This document shows, one piece after another, positions 12,201 through 20,228 of a stretch of DNA of 64,000 nt; the first letter of the stretch is position 1, and each line of letters starts with the position of its first letter. The translations under genes and the position numbers were made by a program. The DNA comes from Symsagittifera roscoffensis. Its lineage: Eukaryota > Xenacoelomorpha > Acoela > Convolutidae. The notes under the pieces are model-generated. The model was not told the DNA's origin and made no database searches. It saw nothing but the letters and a program-made list of their open reading frames with translations. Location of the stretch: the NCBI RefSeq assembly GCF_963678635.1, contig NC_087068.1:50923724-50987723 (forward strand), given 5' to 3'.

Positions 12201-14705
12201 CTAGGGAAACCATTATTTCCTGGAATTTTATTTTTTTTTGTAATTTTAGGGACTTCATTGCGAAGAACCATGCCCTAAAAACACCTGGGGAATCAACTGC
12301 GAGTCAGAATGCGTCGAATGTTACAACAGTGGACCTTGCAACCCAGTCACTGGATCCTGCCAATGCGCCCCTGGATTTGAAGGCCTCCAGTGTGAGAAAA
12401 AGTGCCCCCCTCATAGGTGGGGTCCAAATTGTGTTCAGACTTGTGATTGCGCATTTAATGCCGACTGTGACTCCAAAACAGGTGTTTGCATCTGCAATCA
12501 GTTCCAATCTGGGCCCAGGTGTGAAAAGATTTCATGCCCGGATGGTGAAAACTTGTTTGGTCACGACTGTTCCCAGAATTGCATGTGTGAAAACAAGGCG
12601 ACATGTGATGTGATTGATGGAAGTTGTAATTGTACAGTGGAAGGATTTACTGGAAAACTATGCAGCGAGGGTAAGTTATGAATGATGACGCGTTTTGAAG
12701 TAGCAACAGTGAAAGCTCTGATTAATTCTCCTAGGATTGATTTTGGACAATCGGTTTTGCAGGAAATTGGGCAATCTAAAAAGTTACTATGAATTTCTTT
12801 GTAGTGATTATGTTATCTGATTGTATAATTTTGTATTAAATTTTTCTTTTTGCATTTAATTCAGTTTGCCGGTATTAGCAGAGGCTATCCAGACCCCCAG
12901 GTTATCCAGAGTTTGAAGAATACTTTTTTTTCTTAGAATGCCCGTACGGAACTTTCGGTCTCAACTGTGCTCGGAAGTGCAACTGCAGTGATGATGTTAC
13001 GTTCTTCTGCCACAACAAGGATGGATGCCAACCCAGATGTTAGTTCCCTTGTCTCAGTAATCACAGTAAAATGTTTCCACTTAAGTTTTAACCAGTTTTC
13101 AAGCACCCTAAAATCCCCCCTCCCTCCCTGGAGAAAATGCTAGATCCGCCTCTGATTCAGAACCCCAGATTTTCATTCATACCTAGATCCTGAGCGAACA
13201 GTTCATCTACTGTGTATTCAAGAATTTAAAGTTCTTCAAGTTCGACCCAAATGTTATTTCAATAAAAGGTTTCGATTAAACTTCCTGCGTTTGCTTAGAT
13301 GGATTTTTATCCGACCAATCCCACCGGCCGACATTTTCTGCGCTCATTCTTATCTTACTTCTATTGATTGGATTTATCGTACTCACCGCATTAGTACTAC
13401 TTGCTTACATTCGGAAATACGGACTCGGCTGTGTACGAGAATCTACGAGTGGGCCCGGTTTGCACTCGAAGAGAAATGGGTTCGTGAATCCGGGTTTTGA
13501 CAATCACGTGGACAATCGAGCTCAACCGGAAAGAGATACAGTAATGATCAGTTCAATATCTCAGGTATTTAACCATGGACATAAAAACTGTTACGTGGCT
13601 TATAGTGTATATGTATTTTAATCGGTTGCATTAGAACATCAAATTAAAGGACCGATTGCGGAAAATACCGACAATGAGAACGTTTTATGATAAAATCATT
13701 CATTTGAATAATTCTGGAATTTTTAGTTTTTCGTTTTAGGATTCGGTGACATTTGACGTTGGAACAGGAGCTGTGAGCATAACTGATCCCAACCAAAACT
13801 CAGTAAGTTTCCTGAAACGAACAGTTTATTTGTCTCAAAATTATTTTTTAAAGAGTCAAATTATACTTAATCCGACAAAAAACCAAACACATCAGATCTT
13901 TGAACATTTAAAATTGCGTTCAGTTGGGAGCTAGATTAAAATTTATAAATCTTGAGGTTAACATGGTATAAGTTTTCATGATGGGGTTTTCCAAGGTTGC
14001 TTGTAGACCAAGCTGGCATCGATGACCACAGGGGCACCTAAGATTTCTGTCCACCTTATTGTTTCGTTTTAAATAATTGGGGGGATGGCGATAACTTTTT
14101 TGATTTGAAAAAAAATTGTGAATATTTTCTCATTTAAGAGTCAAAATGAAAGAAGACCTCGAAAGCAAAGTTTGGAACACATTTACGAAGACATCGAAGA
14201 CTCGTATTATCACATGAACGAAACCGAATCTTCTAGAACTTTCGACGAACGTCAGAGAAAAACAAAGACGAGGACTCTTTCGTGCACGACATCAGCTTCG
14301 GAAGACAGAGATTGGTACAATAACACGACTTACACGAGTCACTTGTCGGAGAATAAATCAAGAGTCGGGGTCAAACTTCGCTCGCAAAGCGTCTCGGCGT
14401 ACTCTAACAACGACTACAGCGAGCCGACAAACGAAGAACGATCGGTTAGCAACATGACGATTCTCGAGTCTTTGAAACAAAGCATCTCGGAGATGACGTC
14501 ATCTTCGCGAACAAACACGAGTGAACAAAGTTTGGAATCCAATGCAATATACGGAAGAATGAGTCATGAAATAGGTCTCGAAAGAGGCTCGGAAGATATT
14601 TATACAGAGCCGAATTACGGAAATGGTTCCCTAGGACTGTTGGTGATTGGAAGTGAAGTATCTCTGGTCGATTCTGCCGAGCACAAAGATAGCCTGGTGA
14701 TATGA
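3082..14705 (+). CDS. MEGF10/Draper/CED-1-like EGF-repeat transmembrane receptor, 3' part (7 exons)
   Basis: Spliced gene with exons 3082-3216, 9293-9427, 12250-12670, 12937-13038, 13299-13564, 13740-13802 and 14139-14705. Together they keep one frame for 562 codons and a TGA stop. Intron phases are 0,0,1,1,0,0. In order the protein has five full EGF-like repeats of the laminin/MEGF type (C-x-C-x-P-G-[FW]-x-G-x-x-C), part of a sixth, a transmembrane helix at visible residues 277-300 and a cytoplasmic tail of about 262 residues with several tyrosine motifs. Family members are phagocytic or scavenger receptors that bind dying cells or microbes at the plasma membrane and signal through phosphotyrosine and NPxY-type motifs. 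The N-terminal signal peptide, any EMI domain and earlier EGF repeats are not in view. SREC- or PEAR1-like identity is an alternative. The first visible intron contains a racemase gene on the same strand. Confidence 0.85.
4108..4155. repeat. (TG)n microsatellite followed by G-run
   Basis: Alternating TG from 4108 to 4132 runs directly into 16 consecutive G (4133-4148), then T and five more G. It creates spurious open frames on both strands that translate as poly-Cys/Val/Gly or His/Pro. Confidence 0.95.
4679..4699. repeat. 21-base G homopolymer
   Basis: Uninterrupted G from 4679 to 4699 on the + strand in the long receptor intron. A further 11-base G-run lies at 4829-4839. Such tracts are prone to length error in assembly and can form G-quadruplexes. 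Confidence 0.9.
5967..6321. mobile_element. Small foldback/MITE-like element
   Basis: The left arm begins GGATTCCGCAACAAGGACG at 5967 and runs through a stretch with CTTTGTTCT and TTCATTCTCTTTAACTG to about 6035. The right arm (about 6257-6321) is its reverse complement with few mismatches and ends CTTGTTGCGGAATCC. The spacer is about 220 bp. The terminal motif recurs at about 16272-16287, which suggests a dispersed family. No open reading frame; probably non-autonomous. Confidence 0.75.
6529..6569. repeat. Poly(C)17 and poly(G)14 facing each other
   Basis: Seventeen C (6529-6545), a 10-base spacer, then fourteen G (6556-6569). The two tracts are complementary and can form a GC-only hairpin. 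The G tract alone can form a quadruplex. Confidence 0.9.
7914..8747 (+). CDS. Aspartate/glutamate/hydantoin racemase-superfamily protein
   Basis: Intronless 277-codon frame starting at the first ATG (7914; an in-frame TTG nine bases upstream is an unlikely start) and ending TAA. The superfamily racemises amino acids or hydantoins, or decarboxylates or isomerises small acids, by a two-cysteine, cofactor-free mechanism. Both catalytic cysteines are visible: C81 in a G-D-C-G-F motif and C203 in L-E-C-T-E-L-P-P. The N-terminal G-V-I-R-L-D-Y-D-Y-P-P and P-G-L-T-F-E-M motifs suit a bacterial- or algal-type branch rather than a known animal aspartate racemase, which is a PLP enzyme. There is no signal peptide or membrane helix, so it is probably cytosolic. 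It lies in the 6-kb intron of the EGF receptor on the same strand and is visibly more GC-rich than its surroundings. The exact substrate cannot be inferred. A retrogene or a laterally acquired gene are both possible. Confidence 0.85.
   Translation: MPLKPAPTLGVIRLDYDYPPACGDIDCPDTYGYDVYYKVVPGLTFEMAQSGKMSADVQKRFIDSVNWLINEKKVNVITGDCGFMVYFQEVALGIKKSVPVGMVMSSLLQLKSIQATLSPDDEIIVMTANGVALGNMAPAFEKACGFSFVDPRVKILGCENIPGFEAVALGQKVDVAKVQPGMVALVNDTLKKNPKVKAILLECTELPPYANAIRECSGLPVWDVISACNYVVSAFMNEPRYGKQGWQSGWDGKQQEYKFGDNVQSSNKQYLVNKPAQ
8748..9292. other. 3' flank of racemase and end of receptor intron
   Basis: Contains a possible racemase polyadenylation signal AATAAA at 8963-8968 and a short (GT)n at about 8886-8899. 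It closes with the acceptor TTTCCAG at 9286-9292. Nothing else is recognised. Confidence 0.5.
9293..9427 (+). CDS. Receptor exon B: one EGF-like module
   Basis: Also 135 nt, phase 0-0. The end of the module reads C-A-P-G-W-I and is completed by G-L-H-C of the next exon, which fixes the donor at 9428 (GTTCGT). That donor departs from the usual GTAAGT/GTRAGT, but using any other GT would break the EGF pattern. Confidence 0.8.
9428..11030. other. Receptor intron between exons B and C, 5' part
   Basis: Non-coding. Apart from the repeat listed at 9647-10710, the remaining 300 bases before the foldback at 11031 show nothing recognisable. Confidence 0.5.
9647..10710. repeat. Two direct copies of a TGTTCCGACTT dispersed repeat plus tail
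   Basis: Copies begin TGTTCCGACTTTCG (9647) and TGTTCCGACTTACG (10096), about 449 bp apart, and share long stretches around GGGACAATTAACRCGCGAT. The second ends with a small palindromic tail (CAGGGCTTTGCCCTG near 10590) and a half-copy of this tail at about 10647-10708. The same sequence forms the inverted arms of the element at 15644-17354, so this is a damaged or non-autonomous member of that family inside the receptor intron. Confidence 0.8.
11031..12206. mobile_element. 1176-bp foldback element with minisatellite arms
   Basis: The left end reads CCCTAGTCGATCAAGGGAGG and the right end (12187-12206) is its exact reverse complement. Inside each end is a run of TCTTGCAAGATCTTGCAAGA-type repeats, 11052-11215 on the left and about 12055-12182 on the right. 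The central 0.8 kb has no convincing gene. The right end lies only 44 bp upstream of receptor exon C. Shorter relatives of the minisatellite occur near 3590-3660. No target duplication longer than a few A could be decided. Confidence 0.85.
12250..12670 (+). CDS. Receptor exon C: three EGF-like modules
   Basis: A 421-nt exon of 140 codons plus one base, from TTTTAG|GG to the donor GTAAGT at 12671. It completes the module begun in exon B and encodes three more, each ending C-x-C or C-x-C-x-x-x-G-[FQ], with W-G-x-N-C type cores as in MEGF proteins. One module has a shortened N-Q-F-Q-S-G-P-R-C ending, and one carries an extra residue before G-F. Confidence 0.88.
12937..13038 (+). CDS. Receptor exon D: partial EGF-like module before the membrane
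   Basis: Phase 1 exon of 102 nt. It opens with C-P-Y-G-T-F-G-L-N-C and continues C-x-C, but lacks the normal C-terminal half of an EGF repeat. The donor is GTTAGT at 13039. It leads directly to the juxtamembrane exon. Confidence 0.78.
13299..13564 (+). CDS. Receptor exon E: transmembrane helix and juxtamembrane tail
   Basis: A 266-nt exon. The hydrophobic helix is encoded at about 13334-13405 (rich in L, I, V, A), followed by Y-I-R-K-Y-G as a positive stop-transfer signal, which puts the C-terminus inside the cell. It also encodes N-P-G-F-D-N, a variant of the NPxY/NPxF PTB-binding motif used by CED-1/MEGF10 relatives. Confidence 0.85.
13740..13802 (+). CDS. Receptor exon F: short cytoplasmic exon
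   Basis: A 63-nt, 21-codon, phase 0-0 exon between GTTTTAG and GTAAGT. It keeps the frame between exons E and G. It is symmetric, so it could be skipped without frameshift. Confidence 0.75.
14139..14705 (+). CDS. Receptor exon G: tyrosine-rich cytoplasmic tail and stop
   Basis: Acceptor TTTAAG at 14138; 188 codons and TGA. The tail is Ser/Thr/Asn-rich with several tyrosine motifs: Y-E-D-I, Y-Y-H-M and Y-G-R-M (the last two fit Y-x-x-M, the PI3-kinase p85 SH2 consensus), and Y-S-E-P and Y-T-E-P (Y-x-x-P). These are predicted phosphotyrosine docking sites. The spacing does not make a textbook ITAM. Confidence 0.85.
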   Translation, partial: SQNERRPRKQSLEHIYEDIEDSYYHMNETESSRTFDERQRKTKTRTLSCTTSASEDRDWYNNTTYTSHLSENKSRVGVKLRSQSVSAYSNNDYSEPTNEERSVSNMTILESLKQSISEMTSSSRTNTSEQSLESNAIYGRMSHEIGLERGSEDIYTEPNYGNGSLGLLVIGSEVSLVDSAEHKDSLVI

Positions 14706-14810
14706 AACTGTTCAAAACTGTCTTGACTAATTAGGTTACGAAACCTAGCTGAATTTACTTAATTCCTAATTTGGTCCTAAATCCAAAAGTTATTCATTTG
14801 ATGTGTGAAT

Positions 14811-14816
14811 AATAAA
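14811..14816 (+). terminator. Polyadenylation signal of the receptor gene
   Basis: AATAAA about 106 bases after the stop codon, in an AT-rich 3' UTR and followed by a T-rich stretch. Position and sequence fit the receptor transcript end. Confidence 0.65.
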
Positions 14817-15643
14817 ATTTTTTGTCGTGACATTTTTAATGCTCTCAATATCGCGCCTAAAATTTTCACAATCTGGGAAGCGGATACCTTTTGGGTCTAC
14901 CGGAAATATTTTTCCATCTACCAAAAGGCTAGGGTAATATGTCTTTTTAGCAAAATTGACTGCGCAAGATGCAAGGCATAAAAAATTGTACACAAATGCA
15001 ATTACGTGTAAGCCTAAGTTTTGATACGATTTAACTACTTGAACCAGAGCAAAGACTTGAAAGCGAAAACCCTATTTTTTAAAACAAACAAAAATAAATT
15101 TACACCAGATCAAGTTCACGCACTCCTTAAAAAAAGTACCAAGTGATATCCACTGAGCTGCGAGCAAAATTTGTGATCAAGCTGCAAGCGTCAAATTTCA
15201 GTTTGGAATAATATATGAGCGGGGTTGATCGCCAGACTTTCTTCGCGTGAAAAGAAAATTGAAAGTTTTGTTTTCTATTAACTATAACTACCGCAACAAT
15301 TATCACAAATGGCAACACTGCTCATTGAAAACCTTAATAAGCTTATGCAAAAGCAAGGACGGGAAAATAAATTTCTAACTGAGCTTCCGGCATTGAAATT
15401 TTTCAGGTGGTAAAAAATTGTTCGGACAAAATCAGTAATTTACAAAGGCGAAACAACAAGACTGACCGAGTCAAAATAATGCTTTGAATTATCCTACTGC
15501 CATATGAAGAAGTTCAATTAAATAATTTTGATTTTTTTCGAAATCAATTTTGAGAAAATCAAAAAATAGGTTATTTTTCTTGCGAGGCCAAAATCGCACT
15601 GGATGGGAGCACGAATTGGTCCAAAATCCAGGACAAGTCTTAT
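14817..15643. other. Intergenic DNA, nothing recognised
   Basis: Short open frames on the - strand (14790-14993, 15127-15318) lack any recognisable motif or splice context. Confidence 0.5.
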
Positions 15644-17354
15644 TGTTCCGAATTTCGTATTAAAAGTAACGGAATTTTTGTGCTCGTGGTGGGTTTGTTT
15701 TCTTCAGACAAAATTTGACTTTTTAACTAGCTATTTTTAACGGAATTTTTTTTATATCACTCAAAAGGTATTGTTGTCTTGAGCTAAAATTTGAAAAGAT
15801 ATTTTAACTGCGATCATTTTTCGTAAAGTTATGAGGGTTTAAAGGTTGCCATTTTGGCCATTTTGACCAATTTGGGACAATTAACGCGCGATATGTTTCG
15901 AGCTATTAACGCGTAAGCGGAGATTTAATCCGTCTTAGAAATCGTTCGAAATTGGTTGAACGAAACTTATTTCCCATAATTGATTTGTTACTAGGAGCGA
16001 AGATTATCCTTTTCTAGTTTATATGGCGCGAGGGGAGATGATTCTCACAAAAATTTCAAACTGTTTTTGTAAAAAAAAGGTTCTTTTTACTTTTTATTTT
16101 TATTACATTTTAAATTTTTATTCAAACTTCCTGCTATTACTGCTCCATAGACCTTAACTTGCAGTCAAAACATTCAGGGCTTCACCCTGATTCGAGCAAT
16201 TTGCAACATATTGAAAATTTGAGTAACGATGAAAGAAAACGAAAGAAAAAGGAAAGATCAAAGAGAGCAAACCTTGTTGCGGAATCCATTACAACTTACA
16301 AAAAATGCAAGATGGCCTCGTTTCGTAATGTTGAAAATTCATCCCAACCGCTGTGAAAAATTGAACTGAACTAATAGCGTTTACCAGTTTTACTAAGATT
16401 ACAAACTTGTCTGAAGAAATCTTTTAACGATTTCTGAGACGGTTTTAATTGCCGCTCACGTGTTTAAGACTAAAAACACATCCAGACATTGATCAGAATG
16501 GACCAGTTTGAACCCCCATATCTTTTTAAAAAAATCTTACGTAGTATACAAAGACGGCTAGGTAAAAAATGTCATTTTGTTTTACGCGAAATAAAACCAA
16601 ACAGATTACCTTTACTTCATCTTTTCATCGATATCGCAAGAATTAACCCTAAGAAAAGAAAAAATGCCAGGCATAGACAAAAAAAGCCGGTTACTCTGCA
16701 TAGTCTTGAAAAAAGATTTTTTTACTCTCCTTCTAAAAAGTTCGTTTTTAATGGGTGGTCTAATTCGGGAACTATAAACTCGCGTAGGAAACTAGTAAAC
16801 TAGGATTGATTTACATTTGTCCCCAAAAAAGAAACTAGGTTGCTCGTATCAGGGCGAAGCCCTGATTGTTCCGACTGCCTTTCATGGTTTATGGAGCAGC
16901 AGTAACAACAAAAAAAAATTAAATGAAATTTTTTTTTCTAAAATTTGAAATTTTTTAAATGAAAATCATCCCCCCACACGCCATATTAAGTGCAAAAAGA
17001 GAGATTTTGTTCCTTGTAACAAATCAATTATGGCTTTTTTCAACTAATTTGGAACGATTTATAAGACGGATTAAATCTCCGCTTACGCGTTAATAGCGCG
17101 AATTATATCGCGCGTTAATTGTCCCAAATTGGTCAAAATGGCCAAAATGACAATCTTTGAACCCTCATAACTTTACAAAAAATTATCACAGGTGAAATAT
17201 CTCTTCAAATTTAAGCTCAGGACAACAATACCTTGTGAATGATATAAAAAATTCCGTCAAAAATGGCTAGTTAAAAAGTCGAAATTTGTGTGAAGAAAAG
17301 AAAACCCACCCCGAGCACAAATATTCCGTTACTTTCGTATCGAAAGTCGGAACA
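15644..17354. mobile_element. DNA-transposon-like element with inverted arms of about 0.5 kb
   Basis: The left end starts TGTTCCGAATTTCG and the right end is TCGGAACA preceded by its complement. The arms run about 15644-16195 and 16835-17354 and match each other in inverted orientation, including the CAGGGCTTYRCCCTG palindrome at the inner edges. The arms are homologous to the direct repeats at 9647-10710. The 0.64-kb centre carries one basic open frame (16498-16803). No transposase motif was recognised, so it is probably non-autonomous. Target-site duplication could not be resolved. Confidence 0.75.
16498..16803 (+). CDS. Small basic open frame inside the inverted-repeat element
   Basis: ATG-initiated frame of 101 codons, very rich in Lys and Arg, in the unique centre of the element at 15644-17354. 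No domain is recognised, and base composition does not stand out from the AT-rich surroundings. It may be a chance frame. If real it could be a relic of the element's protein. Confidence 0.2.
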   Translation: MDQFEPPYLFKKILRSIQRRLGKKCHFVLREIKPNRLPLLHLFIDIARINPKKRKNARHRQKKPVTLHSLEKRFFYSPSKKFVFNGWSNSGTINSRRKLVN

Positions 17355-17460
17355 AAAAAACTTTTTTAAACAATGTTTTAGGTGAAAATTTTTTGCCGAA
17401 CAAGCGCTAAGAGAAAAATTCAAATTTAGGTTGTCTTAAAGTAAAAATGTTTTTTTTTAT

Positions 17461-17985
17461 AACAAGGATAGCCGATTAGTGTGCAATTAACACATAATAA
17501 TCTAATCATAGTCTTAAAAATTTATACCAAACTAATTTTTTTTCTACAACTTAAGGTAAGTTTTTTCTACGTGCTGTGAAAATTTGAACCAAAAAAGCAA
17601 GAATATAGGCATTTTTGCCACTCATAGTAAAAGAAGCCAACTGAAAAAGAGTTTTTGTGGAAAAAGGACAAAAAAACTTTTTTTAATCGAGTAAAACTAA
17701 GTAAGCGTAAATATGCTACTGAGATCCTACAAGCTCACTTATTAATTCGAAATAAAACCGAAAATCATAAATTAAAAACCGGTTTTTCTCGACACGGAGA
17801 AAAAATTTTCAAGTATTATTTATGTCGTTGAAGTTATAAGTAAAATTAATTAAATATGATATAAAACTCATTCCATTTCGATCATAATTTGTGGTACCTC
17901 AGTTTGCGAGCAAAAAAGTGGAAAAAATAAAAAAACATACTTTAATACAACACAAAGTTCCTCCCCATTTTCAATGGTCAGAAAA
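17461..17985 (+). repeat. Dispersed repeat, family R (copy 1)
   Basis: Opens with GATAGCCGATTAGTGTGCAA and ends around TTTGTGGTACCTCAGTTTGCG, followed by an A-rich part with TTCAATGGTC. Family marks are the inverted motif CATAGTCTTAAAAA and the AACCGGTTTTTCTCGACAC box. Related copies are at 18725-19190, 58465-58790 and 61675-62910. Confidence 0.7.
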
Positions 17986-18724
17986 AATACCAAGCCGAAC
18001 AAATTACTCCATCGTTTCTTCGAAGTCCTACTAAATGATCATAAGATAAAGAACCAATCGAAGCCTAACATTTCGCTGCTTCATTTGAAAATAGGTTTTA
18101 TAAGTTGTTATGATTACTTTTTGCAGTTATGTTGAAAAAAATATACATCAGACTGAAAATCAGGAACCATTGTGTGAGTATCAACGTTGAAGTTTTCTTT
18201 AATATGGTTCCAACTTCTTAAGAGTTCTGCTCCTACAATGCCAAAAGTTCTACAACAAAAGCACAGTTGCATGCATTGTTTTGATTTTTTATTGGGAACC
18301 AGCTGTTAGGGTTCGAATCGAATTAGAACTACAAATTTTTTGTTGGAAACCTACAAATCCTATAGGTTACTCAAAAATTTTAAATTTTTATGAACCAAAA
18401 AAATCGCTTACAATGAGTTAGCTTTTTTGTAAAAGTAGTGTCAAGTTTTTGTTGTCTGGCTTTTGATTTTTCCAGTTTTGGTCTATTTAACACTCGCTGT
18501 TTGTCCAAGTGTTACTCAGTTTCTTATCACAAAAAACCAAACAAGGACAGAATGATTGACAAATTAGTCTCCAAAAAGAAAAAGAAAAACATAAGTATAA
18601 AAAATTTTTTTTTTAATTACAAACACTTTTCGAACAATATTTTAATTTATGAAAAAATTTGCCGAAAAGGTACTTTATGAAGCATTCAAAACTTGTTAAT
18701 TTTAAAGTAAAAATTTAGACGCAT
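17986..18724. other. AT-rich spacer between family R copies
   Basis: One low-complexity open frame at 18438-18680. No recognisable gene or element edge. Confidence 0.4.
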
Positions 18725-19190
18725 TTTGAGCAAAGATAGCTGGTTGCTGTGCAATTAGCGCAGAATGCTTCGACAATAGTCTTAAAAAAATACAACAAAA
18801 ACTTTTGAACACAAATTAGTGTTGTTTTTTTTTCTGCTTGATGTGATAAAATGATCTGAACCAAAACTTGAGCTTCGACATATTCGACAGCCATGTGCTT
18901 AACTTAAACTACTGTAAGCTATTAACTAATAAAATCAGCTATTGTAAACCTGCTCGCTCGAACTAAGACTAAAAATTAAAAATTTTGAACACGTTTTTCT
19001 CGTTATTGGGACAATTTTATGAAATATTTTAAATGTCTTTTAAATCAAAGTTGAAAAGGTTTTGGTATGACATATCACTCGACCCTTGCAGATGATTATT
19101 TGTGGATCCTGGTTTTAAGCGGAAAAATAACTAAAACACACCAGAATACCAAACTCCGCCCCATTATTCAAATAGTCGGAATAACTTCTA
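18725..19190 (+). repeat. Dispersed repeat, family R (copy 2)
   Basis: Same orientation as copy 1. It shows AGATAGCTGGTTGCTGTGCAA, ATAGTCTTAAAAAAATAC, CCTGCTCGCTCGAACTAAGAC, a TTTTTCTCG box and the end box GATGATTATTTGTGGATCC. It has diverged by many substitutions and small indels from the other copies. Confidence 0.7.
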
Positions 19191-19688
19191 TTTAATTTTA
19201 CTTTCAAATTTATGGTCACTCACTGGTCCTAAATAACAAAAATTACTATCTCTTAGCTTTTGCACTTTTGTTCAAAACTTAGTAAGTTATTAGGCTTAGT
19301 TTCAAAATTATGTCGAACTGAACGTTAGGTAAACGATTAAGATTACATGTATCGGTTAAATAAGTAAAAATATGCTTTGAAAAATTGCAGCTTTGACAGA
19401 AATTCTAAAATTTTGAAGTTTATAATTTAACTCTTTTGCCATGTTAAGAAAAAAATTTTTTAGCATTGATTATGAGAGTGTTAAATCGGAAGTAACAAAA
19501 AAAATATATTATTAAAAAACAATGAAGGTGTTTTCATTTCTAAACATCTAATTGAGGTGAAACCTACGAAAAACTCACAGAACTTTGTTTTTGCATCCTT
19601 TTGTCCATTATAAGAGATTGATTAAAATCAAAGAAACCGAACAGCTTGAAGTATTCCTTTTGTACACACAATCACAAACACTCTCTTA

Positions 19689-19735
<47 letters not shown>

Positions 19736-20228
19736 GAACACACAAACTTGCCCTAGGAAACTTTTAAAACAGAAAGTAGAAAAAAAATTTAAAAAAAATT
19801 GCAAAACTCAATGATAGGTCAGTGATCAAATTTTCATAATATAGAGTTTGTCAGAATTTTCTTTAAAAATTTTGATTGGGACAAAAAACTCAAACGCTAT
19901 AACTATTAAATTTTTTAATTTCAAATATCTGTTCAAAACAAAATAATTTTAGTAGATCTAAGTTTTGAAATTACAAAAAGGTATTCAGTCAGTTTCAAAA
20001 AAGTATTCGAAAGTTAATTGTACTTGAGCAGCATCTGTGAATAACACTACATGATTACTTCTCACAACAGAATAACAACAAAAATGTTCTTCCTACACTC
20101 GAAGCCATGCAGAAATGGATGGAATTTTACCATAATAAGGAAATTGATATGTTCAAAGTGAATTTTTTTGAATATAGCAAAGATGTGCTGATTTAAATCA
20201 ACACTTCTTAATTTCCAACCTTGCTTTG
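19191..20228. other. AT-rich DNA with a (CT)n(CA)n microsatellite
   Basis: A CT/CA dinucleotide tract runs from about 19690 to 19735. No gene is recognised in the rest. Confidence 0.6.
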
